DNA of 64,000 nucleotides from Balaenoptera acutorostrata. Taxonomy: Eukaryota > Chordata > Mammalia > Artiodactyla > Balaenopteridae. Below, piece by piece: positions 35,225 through 47,625 of this stretch (positions are counted from its first letter, which is position 1; the number at the start of each line of letters is the position of its first letter). Location: positions 42,881,239 through 42,945,238 of the forward strand of contig NC_080065.1 in NCBI RefSeq assembly GCF_949987535.1. Reading direction: 5' to 3'. The translations under genes and the position numbers were made by a program. Below the pieces are notes generated by a model. That model made no database searches and was not told the DNA's origin. It was given only the letters and a program-made list of their open reading frames with translations.

Positions 35225-36235
35225 GGTCTTCATCCGTGGTTCCTGGCTCACAGTTCCCAAAACTCTTGAAATCTTCTGAGTGATAGGAACAATGGGAGCA
35301 CCTTTTATTATAATATTTGGTCTCTTGTCCTCAGTTCCTGAAATAGATTCAGAGCCATAAAGGTGAAATGGGTGTCATGTCATTCATAAAAAGCCCCTGT
35401 CACCACAACTGGATTTATGCTAATGAGGTGATTTTTTGAAGGTACCTAAGGATGGGGTCTGGCTGCCAGTGGAGCCAACCAAGTGATTTTAGTATTGGAA
35501 CTTTTGATCCCCTGGCCTGGCCCCCACCAACTTCCTAGAGGGAAGAAGGGCTGAAGGTTGAGTTTAATGACCTATGGCCAATGATTTAATCAATTATGCC
35601 TACATAATAAAGTCTCCATAAAAAACCAAAATGATGAGGTTGGGAATTCGATGGTGGTCCAGTGGTTAGGACTCTGTGCTTTTACTGCTGAGGGCCCGGA
35701 TTCCATCGCTGCTCAGGGAACTAAGATCCCGCAAGCCAAGTGGTGTGGCCACAGAAAAAAATGATGAGATTCAGAGAACCCCCAGGATGGTGAACACATG
35801 GAGATTTGGAGAGAGTGGTCCACTCAAAGAGGGCCAGAAGCTCCAAGCCCTTTCCCCATACATTGTCCTATGCATCGCTTCCATCTGGCTGTTCCTGAGT
35901 TATATCCTTTCATAATAAACCAGCAATCTAGTAAATAAAATGCTTCTCTGAGTTTTGCGAGCTCCTCTTGCAAATTAATCGGACCCCAGGAAGGGGCTGT
36001 TGGAACCTCCGATCTATAGCCAGTTAGTCAAAAGCACCGTGACACCCCGGACTTGTGACTGGCATCTGAAGTGTGTGTGTGTGGGGCGAGGTCTTATAGG
36101 ATTGAGCCCTTAACCTGTGGGACCTGACACTAGTGTCAGAATTGACTTCAATTGCAGGAAATTTAATGTAGCAGCACATTGCTTGGTGGTATGACGAGCT
36201 GCCCCCCCTACTCCCCCATCAACACACACAATGTA
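35225..36235 (+). mobile_element. ERVL-type LTR (MER21-like), split by a SINE
   Basis: LTR-like order: 'CCAATGATTTAATCAATTATGCC', 'ATAATAAAGTCTCCATAAAAA', 'GATGGTGAACACATGGAGATTTGG', 'CATCTGGCTGTTCCTGAGTTATATCC', then AATAAACCAGCAATCTAG and 'GGAACCTCCGATCTATAGCC', ending near 'CAACACACACAATG'. It carries a CHR-1-type SINE at 35,639-35,757. I recognise the repeat well, but the name MER21 is from memory and tentative. No viral internal genes adjoin it. Confidence 0.65.
35628..35768 (+). mobile_element. CHR-1-type SINE inside the LTR
   Basis: The SINE body (35,639-35,757) has the head 'GGGAATTCGATGGTGGTCCAGTGG', then 'GGGCCCGGATTCCATCGCTG' and 'AACTAAGATCCCGCAAGCC', with a short A-tail. The TSD AAAATGATGAG at 35,628-35,638 and 35,758-35,768 is included. 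Confidence 0.9.
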
Positions 36236-37164
36236 ATTGGGTAAAGAATTCTTAACCTGTTTACTTAAAATGGATGCATTTCATTTTATGTAAATGATAT
36301 CTTAAATTTAGTATGTATATCATGATCTCTGTTTTTGTAAGTGTAAAATTAAATTGAGAATTGATTCATTAAAAATTAACAAAGATCATAATTTACAGTT
36401 GTATTATGGATAATTTTTTGGTTTCCTAGCTTTTGGGGGGATTTTCTTTTCAATTTTCTCCACTGAATTGTATACAAATTAATATTAGCTGGAAAAAAAA
36501 CCTGTTAGTAATAAATTAATAGAATATATTAATATATTTAAAGAAAAACTAATATATTTCAGAAAATTTAGCTAAGTATAGAGTGAAGGCAAATTTCAAT
36601 TGCTTGTTGGACTTTTTACATTGTATATTACAAAAATATGTTTAGGAAATCATTTGGCATTTCTGAAGACACTAAGTCAGGGTTTTGCTTGCAGCTTAGT
36701 GAAGTAATTTATCAATGAAGTTTGAAAAGGATGTCTACTTCAAAACTGAACAGGTAAAAGAATATAAAAGTAAACTCACAGAAATCAATAGCAGTTCTTG
36801 ATGACGGATTAACTTTGGGATACTGAAGATGGAGACCAGTTTAAAATAATTTAGGATTTGCAAGTATGATTATAATAGTAATAACATAATGACAATAGAA
36901 AAAGTTATCTGAATTTATGGCAGGGTGGTTGGCTTATGACCATTGGCTACCAGTCGAGAATTATATGAACATATAATTATATCAGTATATATAATTATAT
37001 CCACATATATTAATAAGCATTTATTTAAATAATATGTGGTGAAATAGAGTAGAAAAAAGCTCTCATATCATAGCGTCTAAAACTGGGTTTGAGACACACT
37101 GAAGTGTTCACAGTCATTAAATAGTGAGATTGGGTTAATAATGATAATATTCTTTTTCATAATA

Positions 37165-37275
37165 ACCTTCTACCATGTAAGATTCATGAGGGCAGGGACT
37201 TTGTCTTATTCACCCAGTAGTAGAAGAACACCCGGAACTTAAGCATGCTGGACGTTTATGTTAAATGAATGAGTA
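37165..37275 (+). mobile_element. L2 LINE 3'-end relic
   Basis: 'GTAAGATTCATGAGGGCAGGGACTTTGTCTTATTCACC' followed later by 'GTTAAATGAATGA' is the characteristic L2 3' end. Confidence 0.85.
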
Positions 37276-39479
37276 CATCAGCTCTAGTGAACTCCCCCAA
37301 ATAGCTCACCAAAACACCACACATATTGAACATCTGAATTATATTAAAACAATCATACATTATAAGAATATCCTGGTAAACATCAGTTGCTGAGGTTGTT
37401 AAGGCAGAATGATTGCCCTCAAGAAGTAAGAACCTAGAGGGGATTTCATTTTACCCCAGTATCATACCATCCTGCTCTGACTTCCCACACCAGTCCCACA
37501 ATCTCCAGTTCTCCCCACTTTATCCTAATCCCTAGAGGACCAAGGAAGAATAGCTCTAGTAGGGATTGAAGGCTAGCTAGCAATCACTTTCCCAGTTGGA
37601 AGCAGAGTTGGCTTTTCTTTTCCATTTCTATAGAACATTCAATTTTATTCCATATTTTAAAAGAAATTCTGTCTTTACGGGTCAGACAAACCTTTTGGTG
37701 TATATATAAATAAATTGCTAAAAAATTAAATGATTCTTCAGAGAATGTGGGAGAGTTTTAAAATCTTCAATTACTTGATTATACCTCTCAATGTCAGTTT
37801 TCCATGAGGCATTCGATCAATTTTCAACACAGACACAGCATCAACACAGTGTCAAAGAGTGTCTTTGTCACAGCTGGTAACGCAATAGAGCTGTTAATTT
37901 CTTTTGAAATCATGTTCCCTTTGTGACATAAGCAGAACATAAATAAATGTGTTGGAAGAAATTATTTTCATGATTTTAATATGCTACCTATATTCACAAT
38001 AAGGGCCATGATCAAACATGTTTTCACTTGATAAACCAGCTGGACAGATGATCTATAATGGTCTATAATTCTTTTGGATGCAAAAATCTAAGCAATATTT
38101 AAAAATCATGAACACCCACTTCATATTGATACTGCATAAGGTTACTCTAATTTTCCTGTGAAGTCCAAGTGTTGTAACAATTATGGCTCATTAAGTTGTC
38201 AAAGAGATACCTGTATTCAGTAACTATTTCCAACTCAAGACAGACTGTGTTGTTGCCAACAGGCTTTTCAATAACCTGTGACAATCCAGCCTGCAGAGGT
38301 TAGAATTTAGCCCCTACACTGTCATCATTTTGTCTCAGTTCCTAAATCATCTGGCTTACTTTCAGAGATCACAGATAAATCCCTTGTTCGTGTTCATTCT
38401 TGAAGAGTTCTTCCTCTCAGTTCTCAGTATAATAAACATGATTTTCTAATGGTTATCTTCTTCAGATTACTTATGGCTTTCATCTAGCACAGTACATGAA
38501 GGCAGAGGAAAAGGCAATCCAAATAGAATACACTGCTTTTAACTTAGCTTCCATGGAGGGAGCAAGAGGTCTTTCACTTAAAATATGTCATTCATCTCCT
38601 TGGCTCTGCACCTTGTCCTTTGCTGGCCATCTCTTGTGACCTTGTCAATGCAGAGTGACTCTGGGGCCTGTTCCTCTTCTAGATTATGGTCAGTCAGAAA
38701 CCAGTGAATATTTGTATGATAATCACCAATTCATACGTTTCTGATAAAAGCATAATATATATCCTGGTTTAGAAATACAAATAAAATGATTGAATCATTA
38801 CTTTTTCTGATCTGTCATGCTAGAATTTAAATGTAAGATGGTCAACTAAACTTACAGGTAAAACTGCTTTGTTTAAAACTACATTTCTTTTCTCCAGTTT
38901 GAAAATGAAATGCCATAAAAGCTTAAGAGCAATGGTTCATTTTTTGTTATGTAAAGAAATTTTTAAAAAAGGAATCAAAAAAGTGTTTAGATTATTTGGA
39001 TTAAAGTGCAGTATACTTGTTCCCAATCTGAAAAAGGGCACTCAAAGAAGAAAGAAAAAGGATGAGTGTTTCCCTTCATTTACTCCTGCTTTCTGATACA
39101 TATATTTTTTGTTTGGGGATCTAAAGAGGTCTCTTGAGTTGGGTTAATTCAGATGTGAAAAAGTGTATAAAAAGATAACTAGAGCCCTTCAAATGAAATA
39201 AGCCACAAAATCACCATCTTTATCATTAGAACTATAATCACACTGGATTTATAACAATAATTATGACAGTGATGATGTTAATAAAGGAGAAGGAGGAGAC
39301 GGAGAAGAAGCAGCTGTACTGTGAACATTATTTTATAACTTGGTGATGTCATTTTTTTATGAGCTCTTCAGTGGAAATGCTGGGGAAAAAACTTTTTGTT
39401 GAAATTTGTCTTGCCTGAATAATCCCAGAGCCCACTGTAAGAATAGATGCTTATACATGTGCATATATTTGGTTAGCAA

Positions 39480-39600
39480 ATATATACAGATACATGCATT
39501 TATATATATATATATATATACACATATCTGTGAACATATATACAAATATACTACATATACATACACATATATGTGTAATGTGTGTATTTATATATATATT
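39480..39600. repeat. TA/CA-type simple repeat
   Basis: A mixed TATATA / CATATA tract, including a run of about 10 TA units near 39,499-39,520. The opposed open frames here are artefacts of the simple sequence. Confidence 0.9.
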
Positions 39601-42199
39601 TAATCCATTTAGACTTTGTTAGTGCTTCTGTTTAAAAGGGGCTAAGATCAACTTGGGGATAAAAGGGAACTACGTTTGATTCATTGAATACTACATGCCC
39701 AAATGAAAGAAATACCAAAGGAGCAGCCAAAACCTTCTAATGGTAAAGACTGATGGCAAAATACTCTGATCACACAGAATTTTCTTTTTCTTGCTTCAAG
39801 AAGTTACATTGTCGATTACTTATCAAAATGAAGAGTAATATGGGGGTAATTAAAGTTAATTTACTGGCCCATAAACTTTAATGCATTTGATGATGTGTAA
39901 GGCCCTAACTAGCACAATAACCAAATAAGAAATTTTTCCAGGCAAAAAACACTTTGCACATTTGTAAGTGGCTATGTTAGCTGTACCAAAAAAACAACAT
40001 CCTTGGTAATACATAACTCAATTTTACATATTTTGATTTCCTGTACACTTATGTATTCCTATTATGCTTGGCTGTAACCTTCTAAATACAGACATGCCAT
40101 GTTCTTAGTTCAAAAATGCTATGAGAACCTAATGCTTTGCATAAAATGAGTCTAAAAAAATTCCAGGCCCTATATCAGTGATCAAGTGTTTCAATACTGA
40201 TGATTTACACTCCTAGCATTAAGCTTTGATCCATATTAAAAGTTGATGGGCTTGGGAGAGGTGATATATTTAACTTTATCAGTCATTCATACTTAGCATG
40301 AATCAGTTTATCATGCTCTGCCCTGAGAATCTATAAATAGGAGATAGGAGAGAGGGAAGCTCCAAGGTGCTAAGTGCCTGAGATTAGAGAGGAGGCCACC
40401 AGAGCAGAGGGGAGAGAGAATGCGAAACTAACTTTGTTGATTTCACTGTTCTTTAGTCTGTGCTTCCAAGCAAGGAAGGACACTGACTTATTCTTTAAAC
40501 TAGACAAACCAGCATTATGTTCTGAGGCACGTGGACGTTAGTGACAATGTCTGGTTGATATTTTAGTGCCTTTCTTTGACATTTGTCTCTGTTAGGCTTG
40601 AAAAAGATATCGTTATCTTCAGTGTTCTTCCCCACCCTCAATCCCTGCCCCCATTGTACAAAGATTGGTGAAATAAAAAAAGATCTTTACTTGATTTTTC
40701 TTGACTCTGGCTTCTTTAGGAATAGTACATATGAAAGTCCTATTCTTGTAAATGGTGTTAGGTTTATAATGTGATTTCTTTATCTATTCATTTGCCAGAT
40801 AATAGAGAAAGAACTGGTGGCGCTGAGGTCAAAACAACGTATACAGAAGATACGTGACTTTAGAGCTGGAGACAGCTCCACACACATGCGTTGACTGTCA
40901 CAGGCTATGGAACTGTCATCCCCATCATGCTTAGGCATATTAAATGGCATGACACTTCAGCAGGGCACGTCAATTCACTGAAGAATGATAAAGACTAAGC
41001 TACATGCATGCTAATCTGGAAAGTGTTAGAAAACTGCCTTGTAGCCTATGATTCTAGTTTGAAAAATGACAATGTCCAGTTTGTTGTCATAACAAGGGAA
41101 AAGGAGAATTGTTTACAAAATGGCAAGCTTTAGGTGGAAATTTCTGACTTTTTACTCTGTTTTCTTATTAGGTAGGAATCAAAACAAGTGGGATTTAAGA
41201 ATACAGACATTCAAATCTCAGAGTTGGAATAAAAATGAGCAATGAGAATATATCTGAGAAACATATCCAGTCTAGAATTCAGGATAGCAAGAAAAATTAT
41301 GATTCCAAATTAAACTCTATCTATAATAGTGAGCAATAGACAACAGAAGTCAGCAATAGCAAAGCAAGTGGAAAAAACAAATGTAAAGAGAATCTGACTC
41401 TTCTTGATCTTTAGAAGTAAAAACGATTTCTTTCTCTCAGGAGAGAAATTAAAATTTTAAAAGCCATAATTAATATTCACATCTCTTAAATTGTGATTTT
41501 TTTTAAAAAAGAGGAAATGGTTGTTTCTGAGAATTTCATAACTTGATTGTAGCATAAACTGATTTATAACATTGTCTTATTTACACAGGTATGTGTTTAA
41601 AACAGATACAGCCACAAAAATCTAACAGCGCTCAGAGATGGAATTTGAACACAGATTCAGTGATGTAGGACCAGTTGGAAAATACTTGTGCTTCTCCCAT
41701 ATTGGGGCAATGCTGCTTACTCTTAAATGTAAAGAATTAAGCAATTCTACCAAATACATTTTTTCACTTAAAATTATACATTTTATTATTAATTCTCAGG
41801 AAATTAGTATAGCTGCTCATATCTTGTGAACAAGAACTTTTGATAGGTCACATTTTTTTCCCCAGCAAATTCATGATTTTACTCTTAATGATTTCGATTT
41901 ATCTCGTTTTACAGGGAAATAGTCCATTAAAAACTGCTATGTTATTTTTTAATTACATGTTTTAATTCTTGGTTTTTGAGCCAGGTCTTGGACAACAAAT
42001 CAAGTGACTTTGATCAAAGTCTTTGGAAAATGTAATGTTTTAAGGACATGTTTAATTGAATCACAGTTTGAAGTGGTAGCAAAGTGAGTTTGCCCTTTGT
42101 CATAAGGTACCTAGGAATCCTGATCTATATTCCTGATTGCTATTGATTTTTCTAGATTTCATTATAAAATCAATAACTGTTGCACAGGGTAAAATAGTT

Positions 42200-42450
42200 T
42201 ACAAGGGTTGCAACATACTGTGGACTTCTGAAAACATACTGAGCTCCGTGAAGCCACCCAGGCAGCCAATTAGGAGAAAACATCTATTAGGTAAAAACAG
42301 GGCAGTCCCATTGACTGCTATTGATTTTCTTAGCCCTGTGAAAAGACAATCAATTAGATAAAGAAGGCTAATGTTACAGCTGCAATTTAATAACCCCTAA
42401 AAAAAGAAGGAGGGCTATTGATTCCTGACATGGAATGTTGAGGCTTATTG
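42200..42450. promoter_or_regulatory. Candidate conserved non-coding element
   Basis: It contains repeated homeodomain-type motifs (CAATTAG at 42,267-42,273 and CAATTAGATA at 42,351-42,360) and GCAATTTAATAAC, and it has no repeat signature. The texture resembles a vertebrate enhancer. This is inference from base composition and motifs only. Confidence 0.22.
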
Positions 42451-44394
42451 AAATATACTGAACTTCACCTGTCTTTTAATCAGGCCTGCAGAGAGGAGAG
42501 GAAGTCTGCCTTTCCAGCCTTGTGGTAGAGAATCCCAGTTATGAAAGAGCCTCGGTGAGGCCGGACCTAAGAGATGCAAATAAAACAGAACTTTAGAAGA
42601 AACACAAGCCCAGATTGAATATGAAATCATGGAAGCTATTGACAGAAACTGTCTTGGTGAAGGTTGATTCTTTTTCCACACAGAGCTCACCAGAGTACCT
42701 ACCACCTGTCATTTTCAAAAGCAAAGTCAGTTTTGCCAACCAGCCGTGAATGACAAATAAAGCTTTATATGAAACACAAGGGCATATTATGTGCTATTGT
42801 GAGTTCTGCTAAGTGCTAATTTATCTGGCTTGTTCTCTTCAGCAAACACAGGCACAGACACATGAAATAATCCATCTAATTATGTAGCTATTTAGGAGAA
42901 AAAAAAAGCAAGGTGTTTTTGTGTGTTGCAGAAAGGTACATGATACAAGAAAGGTTTTCACAAAACCTAACATAGCTAATGAAAATAAATGAAATGCTGT
43001 AAACTGTAACAATTTTAGAACAAATAAACTTTTGCTAGTTTTGGATTTAGGGAGTCCCAGCTGCTTTTCATAAATAGATGAGTACCTTCATTCACTTTTT
43101 TTTTATAGTCCCTAATTGGAAATGGCTAATAGGCCTTGTCCCTTTCAAGCATAAAATCTGGGCTAAAATACCTTATATAGATATTTTCTTCATGCTTTTC
43201 TTTTCTATTGCATGTATTTGATCCTTTCTCCCTCATTATATATATGCCTTTTTACCAGCAGACAGCTGCTATTCACAATAATTGCTAGGGCAGTCAATTA
43301 TACTTTAAATAGACCTACTTGAGGACAAATGGTGGTCTAAATTGTACTGAAGGCATACCATACACAAAGACTATGTCATTTCTACTATCTGAAATATTCT
43401 AAATATTCCTGAGCCATGATATAGTTTATATATCTTAGCATGTCAAAGGCTTTCTCCCAAATATTTCCAGAATATGAGCATCCTATTCTGTAAGCCATTA
43501 CTTAATTACTTAAATTTCTGCTTATAAACAGAATATATTGTGCTAATTCCCCCATGTGTATTTAGATAGCATAAATCTGTGTTGTAGGGAATCTACTTTG
43601 TTGTTAATATTTTCCTTTTTGTTTAAAGCCGTGTGAATTCAATATGCGTGTATGCTTCTAATCATTAACGTGGATGTTTAAAATGTTGTGTTCTTTAAAG
43701 GGCACATTTTTCCTTAGGAATTATACATTTGTAAAACATAACTTTATTGATTTAGATAAAGAATGAAATTTTAGAATTTAAGATCACAATCAAACATGTA
43801 TAAATAATATGCCTTATTACAATCATGCTTTACATATGTTGTGTTAGTATTATAAATACTATTAGAGGTGGTGTCACAAGTGAGACCATCACATTTCTGT
43901 TTGTAACAGTATAAGATTGGAATAACAGTCAATACATTATTGATTGGCAAGAAGATTGCAATCCATGAAAATCTAAAATACAATGTTATAGATAAACCAC
44001 AGTAATAATATTTTTAGAATCAAAATTTCAGGATGTAAAATGTTTATCTAATTTAAATATTAAAAATATAATTTATTCAGCCTCTTGGAACATCATACCA
44101 AAATGTCAATTATTCTCTCATTTTGTTTTTCAGTTGCAAAGCATTAAATATAGGTCATTTATTTTCAAAAGTATGTGTTGCTATAGATGCCTTCACTCAG
44201 ACAGCGTCCCTCAGTTTTTGAAGAATGCAAGAATAAAAACTTCATTTTAAAGCACATGGTGAGAGTAGCAACAAAGTAAAGTTACATTTTCAAAACCTTA
44301 AAAAACGGTTTATGAATGAGCAAAGGCAAATGAATTAAAAAGCTTTTTGGTGGAGGCTATGGAGGACACTAATTATAACACCAGCTCTAATACC

Positions 44395-44580
44395 AGCCAC
44401 ATCAGCTGGGTTCAAACTCCGACTCTCCAACTTCATAACTGTGCAATTCCAGGTAAATTACTTAACCTCGCAGCCCACTCATCCCCCCAGTTTTCACATC
44501 TGTAAAATGGGGAAAAATTGTAAATTTCTGAAGATTGTTATGCAGATTCAATAAATAATAAGCCGAGAACTTAAAGACAA
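44395..44580 (+). mobile_element. MIR SINE relic
   Basis: It matches the MIR order: 'GGGTTCAAACTCCGACTCTCC', 'TTCCAGGTAAATTACTTAACCTC' and 'TTTTCACATCTGTAAAATGGGGA'. Confidence 0.8.
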
Positions 44581-45357
44581 TAAAACTGGAAAAAAGAACT
44601 TAAAGAAATGTGATTGAAAGATGTTATTGTTGCTAAGATTATATGTGTATTATTTTATTAGTAGTATATTAAAACATTTTCCCTAAGAACACTTCGAAAA
44701 TTATTTTTAAAAATCTCATTTGAAAATTCAGATTATGACTCTGGATTAAATTATGGCCACCTCAAAGTGTAATCTGTGAAAAAGCATTTATAAACTAATT
44801 GGAATTAATGGTATAGTCACTTAAAATTTTGAAGGATTTAACTTATGGATGTACTTTGTTTTTATTCCTTTATTCAAGTAGCATAAAGTAATATATATTT
44901 TAAAGTGAAAAATTGAATAAATATATGCAAATACCCTCCCCTTCCATCCCAAGTGTGTGTGCGTGTGTGTGTGTTTTGGATGTGCAAAGAGTGAAATTTG
45001 GTTGATTTGAAACGATATTCTATTTGAAATGGAATGGAATTAAAAGTTACTATAAACTTCACCTAGTGGAAAACTTCTTGAACTAGAGTTGATAATACTA
45101 TTCTAATTCTGCTTTTATTATAGAATTGGGGCAAATGGAGGCGAATCTCTCAACTATTATCCATCTCTTTGTATGCAAACTGCATGACTAACGTGAAAAT
45201 ATGTTTCCATCACAAAAATGGTAAGACATAGGTTCCAGATCAACAGATAAGGCTCTTAGAATTGTTAGCATAAGAAATTTAAATATACATGCTCTCTTTG
45301 GGAATGGTACTTTCCCCAGCCCTTGCTATTTTGATTTAAGGAGATACAAGTTTAAAT

Positions 45358-45570
45358 CAGAGGTTCTCAACAGAGAACAGCAGTTCTCTGATTCTGACCA
45401 GTAGGAAATGTTAGGCAACTCTGGAGACATTTTGGTTGTCTTAATTAGGGAACAGGGGGCTCCTGAAATCTGGTGGTTAGAGGCCATATCCAGCAATACA
45501 CAGGATAATCCCGCACAACAAAGAAGTATTCAGCCCAAAATGTCATTAGTGCTGCTGTTGAGAAACCCTA
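45358..45570 (+). mobile_element. MER5A-type hAT DNA transposon relic
   Basis: A non-autonomous hAT element whose ends are imperfect inverted repeats (CAGAGGTTCTCAAC and GTTGAGAAACCCTA). The core blocks are 'CAACTCTGGAGACATTTTGGTTGTC', 'GTGGTTAGAGGCC', 'CAATACACAGGATAATCCC' and 'GCCCAAAATGTCATTAGTGC'. The open frame at 45,408-45,605 lies within it and is not a gene. Confidence 0.9.
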
Positions 45571-47499
45571 GCTTAGAAGTAAGATCTTTGCTTTCATTGT
45601 CTTAGTCATCATTGGACATGTACATATGCTGGACACTAAAGAAAAACACGCCAAAACCCTGCATACATTAATTCCTTTATCATTGGTAAAATGGTGGGCT
45701 AAATATTGTCTTGGGGATGCCGCAATTTCTTTTGGGGATGGACTCTTTCCTCAGTCCTCCACGGGCCTTGTATGAGAATCCAGAAGTATAGTTTTTAGAA
45801 AATTATTGTGTTAATTTTTTTCCTTACCACATTAACTGAAGAGCATGAAAAAAGACACTGGCAAAGGAATTTGTCAACACATTATCCATAATTAGTTTGT
45901 AAGAGTTTTGTTGTGGACACAGAAATTCCATTAAAACATGCTTACCTTGGTCTGTATAAAATTTCCATCATCTCCAAAATTGATACTCATGCCATAAGCA
46001 TTTCATTTTCCTTGACATAACAAATGGCTGCATTGTAGAACAAAGAACTACAAAATTATGTATACAGATCTGAGTTCAGAACAATTTTGCAGATATGGAA
46101 AAGAAAACACATGTTTGAGAGAATCTCATTTTCTTAATTTTAAGAACCTTAAACATTCTGTTCTTTTGCTGTTGTTAATTTGGTAAGTATTGTGCTTTTG
46201 GACCAACAGGCTGAGAGTCTAAATGGTGAGTTTCATCAAACTTAAAGCTAAACTCTAAAGCATGTCACTTCAATGCTTCATTTTGTTGTTCACCTCCCTT
46301 TATAGAGATACAGAATCTTTTCCTTCTTTTCCGAATTGCATTGTCTTTATTCAGTTTGTAAGTATGGTTGCCTTCTCTACCTCCTTCCCAGTTTTGTTTT
46401 ATTTTTTAATTGAAGTATGCTGGATTTATAATGTTGGAGACAGAGGATCTTGGTCAATCACTTCACTGGTAAAATTTAAGGTGAATAACAAAGTTAGTGG
46501 GAGTCATTTTTTAAAATTTGATACTCAAAATTTGTAAATTATCTTCAAAAATTTTATGTTTTAATGCTTTGAATAATATTGGAATCTATACAGTTTAATA
46601 AAAATTAAAATATAAATGTCTATTTGCCTGAGTCTATATAATTGGAAAAATTAGATATTATTTCTAAAACTGTTTCTATTTAAAACTAAATTAAAATAAT
46701 GAGGACTGGAGAACAAAATTAATGTAAATGCACAAATACGGAGAGCTCTTTTCAAATGCCTTCAGACAGATTTATTTTTCATTTATCTTTTTTTTTCTTA
46801 TATATGAAAACACTGACAAAGTAGTTTTATTGGCTAAAGCAATAAAAACAGTAAAATTTACATTGTTTTCTCTGAAATCATTTCTCTTCAACTGTTCATT
46901 TGTTGTTAAACACTTATTTTTTAGTGCTCTGAAAGGACTTTTGAGAAAGAACAATAAAGTTTAAGGCATGTATAGTTTCTACTGATGAAGAATGTAGAAT
47001 ATATTTGGAAATCATCTAGTAAATGCAACAAAAGATGCAAACGATCCAGCTAAGTTTTTTCTTAATCTATATTATTAATTTATTTATTAGATTTTTTTCA
47101 CTGTCTTTCTCTTTTTATCCCTCATTTACCAAAAAATTCAAATTTGTTTTATATAAACTCAAGGAATTTTGCAATTCAGTAATACTTAAGGTTGTCCAAT
47201 GGTGCATAATTATTAGATCTGTTGATATTTTAACAAATAAGTCAATTAACAATATTTTGGAGAACTTGTATTGGGGAAATACAAAATTTTGAAGCAACAT
47301 TTAATCAGCTCATCTACCCATGAATTTTCCACTTAACCCTATACCAAACATTTACTCAAAATAATTAATATTATTTATCATATTTTTCCTTTATCTAAAT
47401 AATCTCAGAACTCCTTGATTATGTAATAGTGTCACTGTTTTGCTACATTTGCCTTCTTATTCAGTATTAGAGTTGATTGCATTCTTATTTTAATAAGAA

Positions 47500-47625
47500 T
47501 GGCTAAACCCTAAGCTTCTTGAGAGAAGAAGATATGTCTAATTGGTATGTGTTCATGCTCTTAATGCCTAACATAGAATTGGCTTTCAATAAATACTTGG
47601 AGAATTAAAAAAAAAAAAAAAACCT
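47500..47625 (+). mobile_element. L2 LINE 3'-end relic
   Basis: 'TAAGCTTCTTGAGAGAAGAAGATATG', 'GCCTAACATAGAATTGGC' and 'TCAATAAATACTTGGAGAAT' follow the L2 3' end, then an A-run. Confidence 0.7.

Noticed and set aside
41638..41829. 63-codon open frame
   Set aside because: It starts with ATG but has no domain, signal or context. It is at chance level for AT-rich DNA of this length.
45408..45605. 65-codon open frame
   Set aside because: It lies inside the MER5A transposon relic.
46395..46435. Short match to an antisense L1 3' end ('TTTTTTAATTGAAGTATGCTGG')
   Set aside because: It is too short and diverged to annotate with confidence.
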